The position numbers were made by a program, and so were the translations under genes. A stretch of DNA of 64,000 bases from assembly GCF_025612915.1 (NCBI RefSeq), contig NC_069117.1:37367327-37431326 (forward strand). The letters run 5' to 3'. The notes beneath the pieces were generated by a model. The model did not search any database and was not told where the DNA came from. It saw only the letters and a list, made by a program, of their open reading frames with translations. Below are positions 25,760 to 38,754 of the stretch, one piece after another (position 1 is the stretch's first letter; each line of letters opens with the position of its first letter). This DNA comes from Magallana angulata. Taxonomy: Eukaryota; Mollusca; Bivalvia; Ostreida; Ostreidae.

Positions 25760-28700
25760 TAATGGACGACACAAAAAATAATTTGACCGGAAGATTTAAG
25801 ATGGACGTTTTTATTCTGTTCACACTTCAGACTTCAATGTAGGACAAAGAAACTAGATCATCTAATTCATTTATATCTAAAAGCAATTTGGTCAGTCGAG
25901 CGAAGCATCAACTGTCACATTCCCTAATCTAAATGAGTCGATGATTTGCCATTGTACACTCCTTGCATGTCATAACATGACAGTTGACATTCATCACTCA
26001 AATAGATGATTTCTTAATAAGAGGAAAAACGGTTACACGTGACGATTCTGTAGTAAATACGAATCTGTTCATTAGTTAAGAGATATTGTACGATTTAGTG
26101 TTCACCGAAACTATTCAGCTTTGGCAACACCTTGATAAATATGTTTATTTTAAAAAAGAAAAAAGAACGATACGTTTTCTAATATGAGATAAAATAAGTG
26201 CATATAGGCCATTTATGTAACTCATTTTTTGTTGGAAGAAGGTTAAAGAATGAAGAACTTTAAAAAGAAGAAGACTTAAAGCTATGATGAATTTCGATAT
26301 TTTAGGTCATTGTACTGGATATCAAATAAAAACGGACAATACAGTATTGAGGGCGGGAGCTTTGACGGAATGAAACGATGGAGAATAGCGGAGAAAGCCA
26401 CACTCCATAGCCCATCTGGATTATTTTATGATTATTCATACAGAAAGTATGTACGCACCTAACCACAGAAATCAGAGTACCACCAGAGTACCACCATGTA
26501 CTTTGACAATTATATCTGACATATATGTTTACTGCTGACTGACATAAATTATTTCGGTAAAATACTATCTGAATTTTGCAGGCTATTCTTCATTGATAAA
26601 GGGGAGCTCAAAAGTATACTTCCAGACGGGAGTAGCCTGTTAGCTTTGAATTCCGTAGGAAGCGACAGCAAGGTTGTTGTATATAAGGTAAGTTTTACAG
26701 ACGCTTTACTACAACACTGTGGTTCCTCTCACTAACGTTCAGAATGATGTTCATTGAGCTTTTTTTGTCCTTACAGGATTATGCTCTCGTTACTAATATC
26801 AAGAATTCTGTTCGAACACTCAACATCCACACGAAAGCTATGCAGGGTTCTTTAAATCTAACAAACGTTCAGAAAATTTTGGACATTGCAGTGTTTGATA
26901 AAAGCATTCAACTGATAGAGAAATGTGAGTATAAGAACGTGAATCTATATTTTAAAAAAAAAGTTTCTTGCTTGTTACTTGTAAGGTTGAAAATTAAAAT
27001 TATTTAAATTACTTGTAATTTCTCAGCTCCTTGCATGGTCAATAATGGAGGATGCGAACATATATGTACCGTAGACACAGGAAAGAAGAAATGTCGCTGT
27101 GGGTTTGGATACACACTCAAATCAGACGGACTCAATTGTTCAAGTAGTAAGGGAGATTTAGTTGTTCTTTTTATATCGATAAAAGCAGGGTCTTAATGGA
27201 ATCCACTCATTGAAGTTTGCACATGGTATTGTTAACTTGCATTTTCGTTTGTTTATTTACAGTTCCAATTATGGAGGACTTTGCCTTGACGGTGGACTAC
27301 ACTCATGGAATACTCTATCAGGTCTCTCTAAATAATGCCGAAGTGACGGCAGTGGATCTTCCGCCGCCTAACTACCCAATGAGCGCTGCGTACGACGCTA
27401 AACGTCACCGCGTGTACTGGACAGACTTCCAGCGATACCAGATTCTGGAGAGCACGATCTGGGGCAAAAATAAAACAGTCGTCTTTAACACAGGTCAGTC
27501 ACACCTGGAAAAGTAAAACAGATGGGAGGGGTAAGGGTGTTTGTTTTGTTTTGATTTTGGTTTTTGGGGGGTTGGGGTGGAGGAGCATGTATATTCTACT
27601 GAAAGGTATTGATACGTGTTAAAGTGAGGAGTTGATAGTTTAAGACATGCTGAAAACCTAATGAATTGTCTTTTTTGTAACTTTCAGGGTCATACATTCC
27701 CGGTTCCATTCAGGTTGACTCATCCACGGGAAATATCTACTACGCCGCCACCACTTTTGATTTTATGAAGGGAGTGACGTCACATATCGCGGTTGTACGA
27801 CCAAAGAGTGAGCAGAACAAAGTGGTGATCTCTCAGCTAGAAGTGGTCAAAACCATCGCGCTGCACCCCCAGAAAGGGTATGGAATTGAGTGTTGAGAAT
27901 TTATGCTACAAATGTACAGATTCCAAGATCATGTGGTTCATTATTTAGTGTGAATAAAAGTCAATTCAGTTATGAATACATGAATGGCACACAGATGTCT
28001 TCAAGATAATAGCGATAATTTCTTTTCTCCATCATTTTTCTGGATACATTCTTAGTGTTGTCTTTGCTGTAGATGGCTTTACTGGATTGACAAGGGAGGT
28101 GCCCAGTACACGGCTTATATAGGGCGAGGCGCCATGGATGGCGACAGTCGGTCTTTCTTCGTGTCCTCCAATTTGTTTAGCCCCACCGGTTTAACTGTTG
28201 ACTACCAAGGTGAGTGTTACCCATTGGATATGAAAATCTTAACAAATTAATTTGTGATTTTAAACCAAAACCCAATTCTACGGCGAGTTTCAAAAGTTCC
28301 CCCGATGTTAAGCACATCCTTTTTATATTTCAGGTGATAAGTTATACTGGTCTGATAGTTACATGAATACAATCAATTATATTGGTTTGGACGGCACCAA
28401 CCGAGGGGAACTGACCCATGATCCTCGTGCAGATATTATGCATATTGCAATATTTGGATCCCATTTGTACTACACTGCTGTGAACAGGCAGTAAGATATA
28501 CAACACATTTCTTAGTGAAAAAATACCGAATAGAATATATTTTTATTTTATTTTACACTACTGTAATTAACTTATGTCAAAAAATGTAACTAATTTATAT
28601 ATAATTACAGGTTCATCACTAAAGTGAACAAAGAGACGGGAACTATTTCTTCTTGGATGAGTGAAACGCCGGAATTCGGACGTTTGGAAACATTGGACAT

Positions 28701-31449
28701 ATATCCAGGAGACCCCATGCCAGGTATGTAAAATATTATCAAAGGTTAATACCCCCTCCCTTCCAAATAAATAGGATCTATCAAAATTGGTCGATATATT
28801 GATAAATCCCTCCGTTCAAGACTTTGTAATTGGTCTCTTTCTTAATATTTGCCATTGCTATTGTTTTCAGTTAACGAAAAATGTGCCGTAAATAATGGTC
28901 TGTGTAGTACGTTTTGTTTACCAACTCCGTTCGGTCGGACGTGTGCTTGTGAGGAAGGAGTTCTATTGGAGAAAGATGGCAGAACGTGTAAAGGGGGTGA
29001 GTCCTTAGTCTTTAGATTTATGTGGTCAACACTGCGAAAGGAAAGCATGTTGGTTTCCACGAACGGTTTTAGCTTAGTTAACAGTCCTGAATTATAAATA
29101 GTTTCTTCTATATATGCGTAAATGCAAATATGTTACCCAGAGTAAATGAGGTCACTCAATTCCAGGAAAATACGTGCTACGTTGTTGGTTATCCTATATT
29201 TCCTTGTATATTTCCTGGGTTGGATATAAATATAGAAGTCAAGTTTAAATCTATAGTTAATTGATTAAAAGTGTATCAAATTGTTGATCTGTGAATCAGT
29301 GTTATTCACGGTATACAGATTATTATGGTTCCAAGGTTAGGAAGTATCCTCAATTATCGAAAATAACAATTGATCGAAACTTCTAGATTGAACAGCTCAA
29401 AAAATATGATTATAAAATTATTGTGCAATGATATAGTTAAGATCTACATCCTTGATATTGATACTGTGGTTTCATCAATATTCGTTGAATACCAGTTTTC
29501 GTGGATTTCGTTGTTAAGTTGATCCATGAAATTAAATGTTCATTGAAGTGCAATTTTTATCAACATTTTATATTGATAGGACATTGGCCATGAATTTATG
29601 TATCCTTGAAACTGTGATTTTCACTTTATCCACGAAAATTGATACCCTTGAATATTAATGAAACCACAGTAGTTAAAATACAAACTATCTAAGATACAAT
29701 GATATTTTTTTTTCTATAAAAGTTCATTCTTCAAACTTAGGTTTGTTTAACTGAAAAGGTGCAATTACATTTATTTTTAATTTGAAAAATGTAATAAGAC
29801 AGCAATTAAGAAAACTTGTTAAACATTGTGTAAATATTTGTCATTTTGCACAAGATTTGAATTCATGCTTCAGTCAAGAAGTGTAACCAGACTGTTCCAA
29901 ATGGGGGGTTTGACGTGGAGTGCAGCGGTTACCTAGGAACCACGTGCAAGTATCACTGTTCCCAAGGTTACATCCCAGCAATGGCGAACCAAGAGTTACA
30001 CTGTAGCTACAATGGAGACTGGGGTGTTCGCATGGAAAAACTCTGTGAGTACAAGTTTAGTTCTGATTGGGAAACTAAAACATGCAACTTCTAGTATAGT
30101 TAGAATTGTTTCTTAGCCATTATTTACATCAAATATTGCATGCTTTTCATCTAGAATGATACCACAGCCCCATAATGCAATGACCTGCATACGTGATTAC
30201 TGAAAAAATTAACAAAATGTCTTATTTAATGTGCATATTAACGGAAGAAATGTGAAATCTTGTATCTTTTTGATGTCTATCAATAACTTATTGTTCGACA
30301 AAGACGTGCATCACTCTGCATGCACATCACGGATTTTACCTAATAAAAGGAATATGAATAAGTAGTTGAAATTTTAAAAAAATCAGAATGAACATTTATA
30401 ACATTTCAAGATTATTTACTGCTATGTGGTCTTTGAAGTCAATTGTTCAGTATGAATGCATTCATGTGACGAGACCGTATCGTGTTGATACATAGTCATG
30501 TACATGTATGTTTATTAATAATGCATGTGCTTGCCTAAGTCTGCCAGCCGTTTCTGATTTGTTACATACTTTGACCTCGTCAGCTTCGTTATGTTCTGTG
30601 ACGGTTTTTTTCTAGGACAGTGCACTTAAAATAACGCTATCTGTACTTTTCACAGGTGAACCTTACGGTCCCGCTAGGGCCGATTTCTCCACAGAGTCTC
30701 GTGAACTAGACAGGGCGGCCCTCGGGGGGATCCTGGGAGCGGTCATCTTCGTCCTTCTCGCCGCCATTGTCGTTATAATCCTTGTATTATACAAGAGGTA
30801 CAAACATAATTACATACATCTTGTTTGTTTTTGTTTCAAAAACGGAATAACTTTTTAAAACACCCAAATTAAACACAACTTTGCCATAAACTCAATGTCG
30901 GTTACCAACAAGTGATTCACATCAAATCTCTCTGAAAACCGTGGTTTGTTACGTTATTATTGGGGTTGTTCTGAATTTTAAATACCATATTTCAATATCA
31001 CATGCATAAATGATAATATATTCATGTACCATTATAGGCCTAGCACAAAATTTCATATTTCACCAAAACAGTTCCAAAGTAGTCGGACAGCATGAATAAA
31101 CACGAAGATTTAGACCTACTATAATATGTAAAAACAATCTCGTATATTAATTTATTTTTTTTTTAACCATTTCTACCTTATACACATTTGCAGATTATAT
31201 ATTTTCTCTTGCAGACGATCGGGTATGTTTGCTCACGCAAAGTTTGTTAACGCTCCAAATGTACAGCTAAATCCATCTAATGCCGAGAAGATAGACGAGA
31301 AAGACCTCTCCAATGGGAAGGATCACAGCAACGGAACTTTGAATGGAACTATGGGAACTAGCAACCCAGTGTACGAATACAAAACCGACACAAACAATTC
31401 CAACAGTTCTCATCACGTCTACACGACATTGGATATTCAGAAAATGTGA
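20724..31449 (+). CDS. LRP-like receptor: 3 YWTD propellers, 3 EGF, Sushi, TM, NPVY tail
   Basis: Twenty exons join in frame to about 1164 aa: 20724-20802, 23463-23937, 24026-24281, 24466-24613, 24755-24865, 25018-25272, 25485-25641, 26306-26446, 26582-26687, 26777-26924, 27027-27143 (or 27146), 27263-27493, 27688-27877, 28073-28209, 28334-28490, 28611-28723, 28871-28996, 29874-30044, 30656-30797 and 31215-31449. Order: signal peptide (ALIWKILFHFAGLLIAV), propeller 1 (NIYWTDD, RIYWIDIG), six-Cys EGF at ~320-356, propeller 2 (KIYFTDD, DVYWSED), EGF ~626-664, propeller 3 (RVYWTDF, WLYWIDKG, KLYWSDS), EGF ~943-982, six-Cys Sushi ~983-1040, membrane helix ~1062-1083. The tail has NPVY at 1137-1140, an NPxY clathrin-adaptor/PTB motif. 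Known LRPs bind ligands through such propellers. No LDLR class A repeats are present, so it is not a plain LRP4/5/6 orthologue. The ligand is unknown. Confidence 0.85.
23321..23365. repeat. (CT)n microsatellite
   Basis: Pure CT repeat about 100 bp before exon 2 of the LRP-like gene. Open frames through it are artefacts. Confidence 0.95.
25671..25760. repeat. (TC)n microsatellite with (TA)n tail
   Basis: Pure TC run followed by a short TA run, starting about 30 bp after the 3' end of LRP-like exon 7. The Ser-Leu and Arg-Glu open frames across it are artefacts. Confidence 0.95.
29462..29671. repeat. MITE, TACTGTGGTTTCAT family (copy 2)
   Basis: It begins TACTGTGGTTTCATCAATAT and ends ATATTAATGAAACCACAGTA, terminal inverted repeats of ~20 bp whose homology extends inward (GTTTTCGTGG/CCACGAAAAT). 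It sits in intron 17 of the LRP-like gene, between EGF3 and Sushi exons. Confidence 0.75.
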
Positions 31450-31696
31450 TCACGTGACTCTCGGGGTAGTATCATTCCAGATTTTGAAATCCATCTATCA
31501 GGAGACTGAAATCCACTTATACTAATGTGTCTCTAACTGGAGCAGTTCTTCAAAGAATGGTTAGGACATCGCATCTTTTCAACATTGAAATGGACATTAT
31601 TAATAAGTGTTGATTTTCAGATGTAAGATTTTTTTTTTATTGTTGATGTTTATATGGTGCTGAGGGATTGATTTTTAATATCCTGAAATCTAGACA

Positions 31697-31702
31697 AATA
31701 AA
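31697..31702 (+). terminator. Poly(A) signal of LRP-like gene
   Basis: AATAAA about 250 bp after the LRP-like stop codon, the first good match in the 3' UTR. Confidence 0.5.
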
Positions 31703-32132
31703 TACATGATTGTATGTTTAATATAGTGTACGAGGACTTTAGGTTGATGTTTTATGGTTAAGAAGGCGGCCATTTTTTCTGCTGAATACTTTGGCATGTA
31801 TATATAATGAACTTGGAGCAAATTCTTGGAATCGTTTGGTGAATGAACGAAAGGCCATTGTCGGTGATAACACGCCTAACATATACATGATGACAACATT
31901 CCGAGGAATAAGAAATGACCAGAACGGCCATTGGCTGCTACGTCATAAAAGAAGCCAATTTATAATCACCGCCGTGAAGTTAATAACTTCGAGGAAAACA
32001 AAAGCCGACAAATACGGTTTTTACTTTGTTTATTTGAAATTATCACTCAACAACACAAACAAAGATGCATGCCCGAAAGTATAATTCGTACAAATAGTTT
32101 TATGGGTAAATTTTACAATTAAATCAAAAGTT

Positions 32133-33038
32133 TTAATGTTCAAACTGTCCTGTCGTTGACCGTATAAAATCCTGAAGGAGGTGGAAAGCACTTGGGAAGG
32201 TCGGGCTCGCGGTCCGGCGGGGGCGGGAGTTGGACGGAGAGTTCCGGCGATCTATCGGAATCAGGGGCACCAGAAGTAAGTCGCCGGCGACTATTGCCCC
32301 GCTCTGTGGCGCCGAGGGAAGAACCCATAAACTATGGTCTCTAGCTGAACTAAAGTCTCGAAAGGCAAAGAGAGCTCCTCCTAGGAAACGAATAATATAT
32401 TATACGCTTTTGTAGCTTTGTTTAATTCACTAAAATATTTCTATATGGGTATTCTGTCAATTTTATTCATATTTTTAACTTTTCTTTTAATTGTAATAGA
32501 TGACCGATAAAAAGAAAATAATTTTCATTCCTTTTATGGTTTGATAAAAATTCCTGGAAAGAATGATAATCCTTTGACTAGTTTTCCGCTATAATCTTTT
32601 ATCATATTCATAAACATATTATTGCATTTTCATTTGTCAACGATATCAGGTTTTTGGATGAAAACATAACAGATGCCCTTAAAATAGTATTTGTTATTTC
32701 CCCTGTATACCTGTTATTTATCTACAACCCTGTACGTGTAACGAAGAAACCTAATGCTTTGAAAGTAAGTATCGTTGTAAATTTAAGCTGAAGAAATATG
32801 TATCAAACAATATATTATATTTATTTGTTTAATTAACAAAATGACATCATTTCTACATTAATTTAAGTTTCTCCTCTTTATCCTTTTGCATGTAAGAGAT
32901 CAAAACTGCTTTCTACATTGTAAACTAAATACACGTTTCATATTAATTACACGGTTATCATAGAAACGCCTTATATATAAAATCCGTACTCTTACAAATC
33001 ATATAAAATATACTTTGGAACGTAAGTAATGAACGACT

Positions 33039-33099
<61 letters not shown>

Positions 33100-33172
33100 C
33101 TCGGTTTCCACTGACGCCGTGGTGGCTTATTCCAACGAATAAAAGCACAAGAAGAACTAAAAATTTCTCCAT
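32133..33172 (-). CDS. Probable small secreted cysteine-free protein or peptide precursor
   Basis: Two coding exons on the minus strand, 33172-33100 and 32380-32133, give 106 aa in frame. Exon 2 starts after a strong acceptor (TTTTGTTTTCAG before 33,193) and encodes a signal peptide, MEKFLVLLVLLFVGISHHG. It ends at GAG|GTAAGAG. The last exon follows TTCGTTTCCTAG and stays open for 83 codons to TAA. The mature part has no cysteine, contains the dibasic sites IDRRN and RPRRT and ends TTGQFEH. A 5' UTR exon may end at 33,779 (CCTGAG|GTAAAG). Together these suggest a neuropeptide or peptide-hormone precursor, or another short secreted protein. I recognise no family. The last exon is GC-rich, where open frames arise by chance, and another frame on the same strand is also open for 62 codons. 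Confidence is therefore moderate. Confidence 0.45.
33042..33096. repeat. (TC)n microsatellite
   Basis: Pure TC run directly inside the intron that follows the minus-strand signal-peptide exon. Confidence 0.95.
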
Positions 33173-33778
33173 TTCACTAGTTATATCTGGACTCTGAAAA
33201 CAAAATATTAGATATTGTTGCAGTGATTGTTTGCATTAATTAATTAATTAAATCATCCATTCATTCATTATTTGTCACAACTTGTCATAGAATGTTATCA
33301 GTCTTGCTTACTTAATTTTAACGAAGAATTATATTGCAGAAAGAGCATCCGAAATTCCCTGCACTACCTTTTGAGTTCATGGATTGTAACTGGTCCAGCT
33401 AAGGTCGTGCCGAGTTATTTGTTGGGAACACGGGTAAAGCTGTATTGATTGATTGCATATCAATTACTGTATACTTATCTGTATAAGGGCAATAACCCTG
33501 TCAAAAAGGGTGTGATCTAGTGTGTTCTTTCTATCTCGATGTAATGAATATTAAGATAATTGTTTTGACCCGAACAACAGTTGCATAACACACGGTGTAT
33601 CTATACACAATCGATAAACAAGAAAACAATACACATGTTATTCAATGCGATATTACAGTTCCGTTCAATCAAAGAAATCAAATGCATCTATAAGGCATGC
33701 ACATACAATAATAAAATTGCGGAGCATTTAATCTGGTAACGTCTAACAAAAACACTAAAAAATTATGATGTGCTTTAC

Positions 33779-33850
33779 CTCAGGTTTGCCTGTCAAAACG
33801 CGAGGGTCGTGATCGTCCGCGGGGGTGGCGTTGCATCGTACTACCGCGAG
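33779..33850 (-). other. Possible 5' UTR exon of the small secreted protein gene
   Basis: A GC-rich stretch on the minus strand ends in CCTGAG|GTAAAG, a usable donor about 590 bp upstream of the signal-peptide exon acceptor. The upper limit is arbitrary; no TATA box is evident. Confidence 0.3.
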
Positions 33851-34189
33851 TATACACATTGTGAAATGCATTAATAAAAACATAATGTGTGTTCAATGTA
33901 TTTGTAAATTTTTGGGGGTTTGTACATTAAACTGAAAAACCGATTAAATACGTGAATATAATTCAGTTTCATTTTTTTTATATCATCGATGCTGGTATCC
34001 TCCACAGCGGTTTTTAGTTTGGTTTCCAGTTGAAAATATATACCTTAGTTTTATTTTTTTTACCAACTATAGAAAGGGATTTGTTTCTCCTAGGGGTGTG
34101 ATATATCTATTTTAATTACTTTGCCTAAATCCTTTACTTATTAATTCGCTAATTGTATATAATAATGAAACTTTTATTTCTTTCAAATG
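33851..34189. other. No feature seen
   Basis: AT-rich spacer. Nothing coding or repetitive was recognised. Confidence 0.4.
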
Positions 34190-35400
34190 TGAAAACGAAG
34201 TAAGACCAGACAAAAATACGCCAGCTTTCTTATTCTTCATGTACCTTAATGATTTGCATGAATTTTTGCAAATGCATCTTATGTTCAGAGTTTACCAAAT
34301 TTTATATGACTTGTTTGAAATAAGTTGAATATTTCTTTTTTAATTGTTTACTATTTTTATGAATACGACGTTGTGCTGTTCGCAGAAACTCCTGAAAATT
34401 TGCATGGACAATTAGATTGTTTTCATACTTATTGCATGAAATGAAACCTGATAATGAATATCGATAAATCTAACATATTAATATCTAGCAGAGGTAGGCG
34501 GAAAGAAAACATATAGATAAAAATAATGGAAAACTAATTGAAGTTGATACCGATTTTAACTACTAGTATATGGGAATCGTATTTAGCAGAAGAGGATCTT
34601 CTAAGAATGCAATACAGAAATTAGCCGAAAAAGCATTATATAAAGTGTTAAAAAGGAGATTCCATAACCTTACAATGCAAAGCATGTCAAATAGATTTTT
34701 TTGACAAAAATTTCTAGCCCATACTATTGTGTAGATGTGAATTGTGTTGTGTGGATGGGAATTTTTCAAACATTGCAATTATAGAAAGGATTTAATTCAA
34801 ATTTTGTCAACTTTTACTCCATTTAAAACAATCAGTTCCAGATTAAATGATGTATGGTGAATTTGGTAAATATCCATAGAAATTCAAATAAAACCACGCA
34901 TGGTTTTTATATTGGACGAGAATATTCGTAGGAAAGTATACAAAAATCTATTATTTAGGCATAATTTGTAGGAATAAAGAAATGGGGGGGGGGGGGGGCT
35001 TAATAAATTGGTTTGAAAGAATAATTGTGGACAGTCTAATATTTGGATTGATCAACGAGTCGATACATACAAAATAGCGGAAATTAAAACTTACTTTAAT
35101 TGATAAATTCAAGCTTTAAATTATAAGAATAAATTATAAATTAGCGAGGAAAAATCAGATTTTGAGAATCATTTAAGACATAATTAACAAAAAAGAAATG
35201 CAATTACTTTTGTAGATTTCGAACTTATTATCAACTACCAATTGAAGTAGAAGATATATTGGGTAAATATTAGATTCTGTGCTTGTTGCAATCGACATGA
35301 AATTGGAAATGTACTCCATCACTCTCTTATAGCTGTAATTCATTGCAACAAAAACGCGTTCAATTTTTATTAGAAAAAAAAATATCAAAATAAAAATGCT
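34190..35400 (+). mobile_element. Decayed LINE (non-LTR) reverse-transcriptase fragment
   Basis: Translations in several frames resemble the palm and thumb of a non-LTR reverse transcriptase: PAFLFFMYLNDLHEFL near 34,221, DVVLFAETPENLHGQLD near 34,368 (the usual YADD core is degraded) and IMNIDKSNILISSRG near 34,460. FNY then GIVFSRRGSSKNAIQKLA follows near 34,560-34,625. Further on, about 35,205-35,330, are FRTYYQLPIEVERYIG and a Cys/His-rich block typical of the RT carboxy end. The frames are interrupted many times. The 5' part and endonuclease are not seen. The clade is uncertain (RTE/CR1-like). Confidence 0.6.
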
Positions 35401-35920
35401 ACATGTATTAGTTTTGAATCAATAATGTCTGGTACAAAACGATCATATATTTTTTCGTTTTCAGTTCAGTGCCACGACGACAGCACTGTTTTCTTTGGAA
35501 AGTATGCCGAAATGCTCCCCGGTTTAGAACCTCCATACTTCATACTTGTATTTATGACGAGTCAAAGTTTATATTTATCACGCGCATGCGATGTTTATTA
35601 GTTAGTACTTGTACCATTGTACAATGATGTTGAGATTAAAATAAATGAATAAGTAACACCCCCTTCTTCTGGGAACATTTTCTTCTCCGGCATTCTTCCA
35701 AGCACATTAATTTTTTTTTTTTTTGCTTTGGTATTTTTTTTTTTGGTTGGTTTTTATTTTAGAAAGAACAAAAATATTAGAATTTTTGTTTTTATTTTAA
35801 AATCATAATCAATCGCTGGACCTGAAAAAGGAAAAAAGAGGGAGGTATGGCGTTTTACGTACGACTTATCGTAAACGTCCAACTTTCATTTCAATATTTC
35901 CGGTTTTGCCACATCACAAC

Positions 35921-38240
35921 ATGGAAGCTATATTCAGTATTCCATTTACGGTTTTGGAAGTTCCAAACCTTAAATTAAAGCGACCAGGATGGGTGAAACA
36001 ACCGTCTGCAATGGTCATGTTTTCCATGGTCCTGTTTTCGTATTTCTTGGTTACTGGAGGTAAGGTTTTTTAACTCGTCAGCATAAGTGTATGCCGCCGC
36101 GCGGCGCCGGTAGACATGCACCTGCCAGGTATAACTATTTTCCAAAGCCTGGCTTAAAGGGCGTGTATTATACTACGTGACTACCTACTCAGTACCATAA
36201 TCAGTGTTGAATGGATCTGAGAATTAAATTTTCAATGCTCAATTGGTGCAACGGCCCTTAAATTTTTATTAAAAAAAACGAGGGGTTGTGCCAAACATTT
36301 GCAATTAGCTACATTAAAACTAAACCTCTCTATTATCAACCTCAATTACATCTTAGGCATAGACCATACATTATACATTTAAAACACTACACTATTATTA
36401 TTATGCTGATTGACATTTGTGAATTGTCATTCTCAAGCCAATTTATTTAAGAGTAAAGATCTATATATATTATCATATGTGTTGTTTTTCAAACAATATC
36501 TCGTTGTGTTTTTTTTCTTATAAATCTGTAAAAAAGGGTCATTTCAAAACAAGATTTAAGTATTCCTTAGCATCAGTTAAGGTTTATTATTTTAAACCTG
36601 CAAAAATAATTATTCTTGTCTGTATTGGCATAATACATAGTAGGTAGGCAGAAGTTATAGAAGTAGTGTATTAACTAAATTAACAATATATCAACACTCA
36701 TAACACATTCTTTTTAATTGTCATAGCACTAGAGGCATCAGAGGTATATACCTAAAGTATGATTAAGATAAAACTGGTAGATGGTACTTATAGTCTTATA
36801 CAATGTTAAAATGTCATTTTTACAAAAATTAGCATCTTCAAGTGAAACATGTTGGTAATAAAATTCCAAAGACTTGGTGTATTTTCTAGTTATCCGTTTC
36901 TGTTGGTATAAATTTCTTCTAATCAGTTTATTGATTTAACTTTTTAACATCGAAAACAAGTTTTTCAATTATTTTAGAATTTAAAAAAGGGATGCATATA
37001 ATGATTGAAATAATAAAGATAAAACTTTGACAACACGGCTTTGAAAATATTGTGATTTTATACTTAATTAATTGAATTGATTTTTAAAAGGAATTTTCTT
37101 CCTACAGGAATCATTTATGATGTGATTGTGGAACCTCCAAGTATTGGATCTACAACAGATGAAAGGGGAAATTCAAAGCCAGTAAGAAAAATACATCAAC
37201 TCATTCTTTTTTAATGCTGAGCAAACATTTCTGTTAAACTATTCAAAAGTATAAAATATGCTTAAATTAGTAGTTGTTACCATGGTATCATACCATGATA
37301 CACTGAAAAATGTTGATTTGTTTTCCAGGTTGCCTTTATGCCATACAGAGTTAATGGTCAATACATTATGGAAGGATTGGCTTCCAGTTTTCTTTTTACA
37401 ATTGGTGGACTTGGATTTGTTATACTGGACAGAACAAACCATTCCATGCCTCGCCTAAACCGAATTCTTCTCATCTCAGTGGGATTTATATCCATTCTTA
37501 TCTCTTTCTTTATGTGCAGAGTGTTCATGAGGATGAAATTACCGTAAGTTGTACTAACTTTTGTTTTGCTCTGGGCAAAAACGTTTTAGTGCTTGTAATT
37601 GCATTGATACACATTTAAGTATTTCTTAGTTGGTAATATCAATGTGTGTTTTATAAAAGATGTATAACATACTGATACAGAAAGTTAAAGTACTGTAGCT
37701 ATTTTGGGAAGGTGCCTCATTTGTATATTAAGGGGGATGTGCCGCCATCCTGTATATTTGAGGATAAGAACGTAAACATTTCTTGAATTGGCTTGTTTCT
37801 GCCATAAACTGGCCAATAAATATTGCCAAAAGATATAAAGGCAATAAATATAAAGTCCTACATGCCATTTTGTTTGAAAAGTATGCATACAAGAACAGGA
37901 CAACTTTTTCTCAACAAATGGTTGTAGAGAGAACATCAATGAAACCCCTTCATATTTTTTCAGATTTTTAAATCTTCGAAATAATTATTTAGCTGTGTAG
38001 TTCGACAGCTGTTTTGAGTGATTAAAAGGGCTATGTCCTGTTCAAAGCAAGTTCAAGAAATGTTTACATTCTTATCCTCAAATGTACAAGATGGCCACAC
38101 ATCCCCCTTAAAAAGGGGTGCCATTAATGGTGAATACATATCTTTAAATTTTAGACATTAAATCTGTATATGTCAGCCATAAATTGTTTGACTCTCAATG
38201 TTTTACATTTTTCTATTTCAGGGGTTATCTGATGGCATAG
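35921..38240 (+). CDS. OSTC: Oligosaccharyltransferase complex subunit OSTC (DC2)
   Basis: Exons 35921-36059, 37108-37181, 37329-37543 and 38222-38240 join in frame to 148 aa, against 149 aa in human from memory. The protein is recognisable throughout: start [20 protein letters not shown], then a first hydrophobic segment ([16 protein letters not shown]), the loop [32 protein letters not shown], two more membrane segments and the end RMKLPGYLMA. OSTC belongs to the STT3A form of the ER oligosaccharyltransferase and helps dock it at the translocon for co-translational N-glycosylation. The ATG is set by homology and lies just after a TTTCCGG (ETS-like) motif. An AATAAA follows at 38,296. Confidence 0.96.
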
Positions 38241-38295
38241 AGAGAGACATTTTCTACTTATGTATAAACAATTCATTTCATTGTAATTTTTTAGA

Positions 38296-38301
38296 AATAA
38301 A
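38296..38301 (+). terminator. Poly(A) signal of OSTC
   Basis: AATAAA 56 bp after the OSTC stop codon; implies a very short 3' UTR. Confidence 0.55.
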
Positions 38302-38754
38302 TTGAAATTATTTGGTAAGAATTGATTACTTGTGATTTATCTAAGACAAGGTCACTGAAGGAAAAATGAGAGCATCTCTGCTAAACATTCCCTCTATGAC
38401 AGCATTGAAATCAAAAAGACACTTATGAAATTATGACGGTTTACATTCCCTGTGCCAAAGTTAATTACGATCCCATGCCATAAAATATCGTCATGTGCCA
38501 TTAACAGATCTTGAACACCTCGAGTTCATCTTCATAAAGAAAGTGAGCGCACAAGATTGTAAGTTTGCAGGAATCCTCAACACGAATTAATTGGGATTTA
38601 AATGTCTATAACCTCGAAAGGCTATGTACAGGTTTCAACAAAAATATATTATGTTGAGAGTCGAAGTACATGGCTATTCCGGTTATTAAAAAACTCACAA
38701 GCTCTCAAAAAATGGCAATGACAGGTAAACCAATAACTAGTTACATGTATATTA

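Noticed and set aside
25488-25842. Open frames of Ser-Leu or Arg-Glu repeats
   Set aside because: Translations of the (TC)n microsatellite.
32140-32328. Minus-strand frame starting MGSSLGATERGN
   Set aside because: No acceptor joins it in phase to the signal-peptide exon. The overlapping frame does join in phase. Both are open because the stretch is GC-rich.
32230-32415. Plus-strand 61-codon frame
   Set aside because: Antisense to the secreted-protein exon, basic and of low complexity, with no start or splice context.
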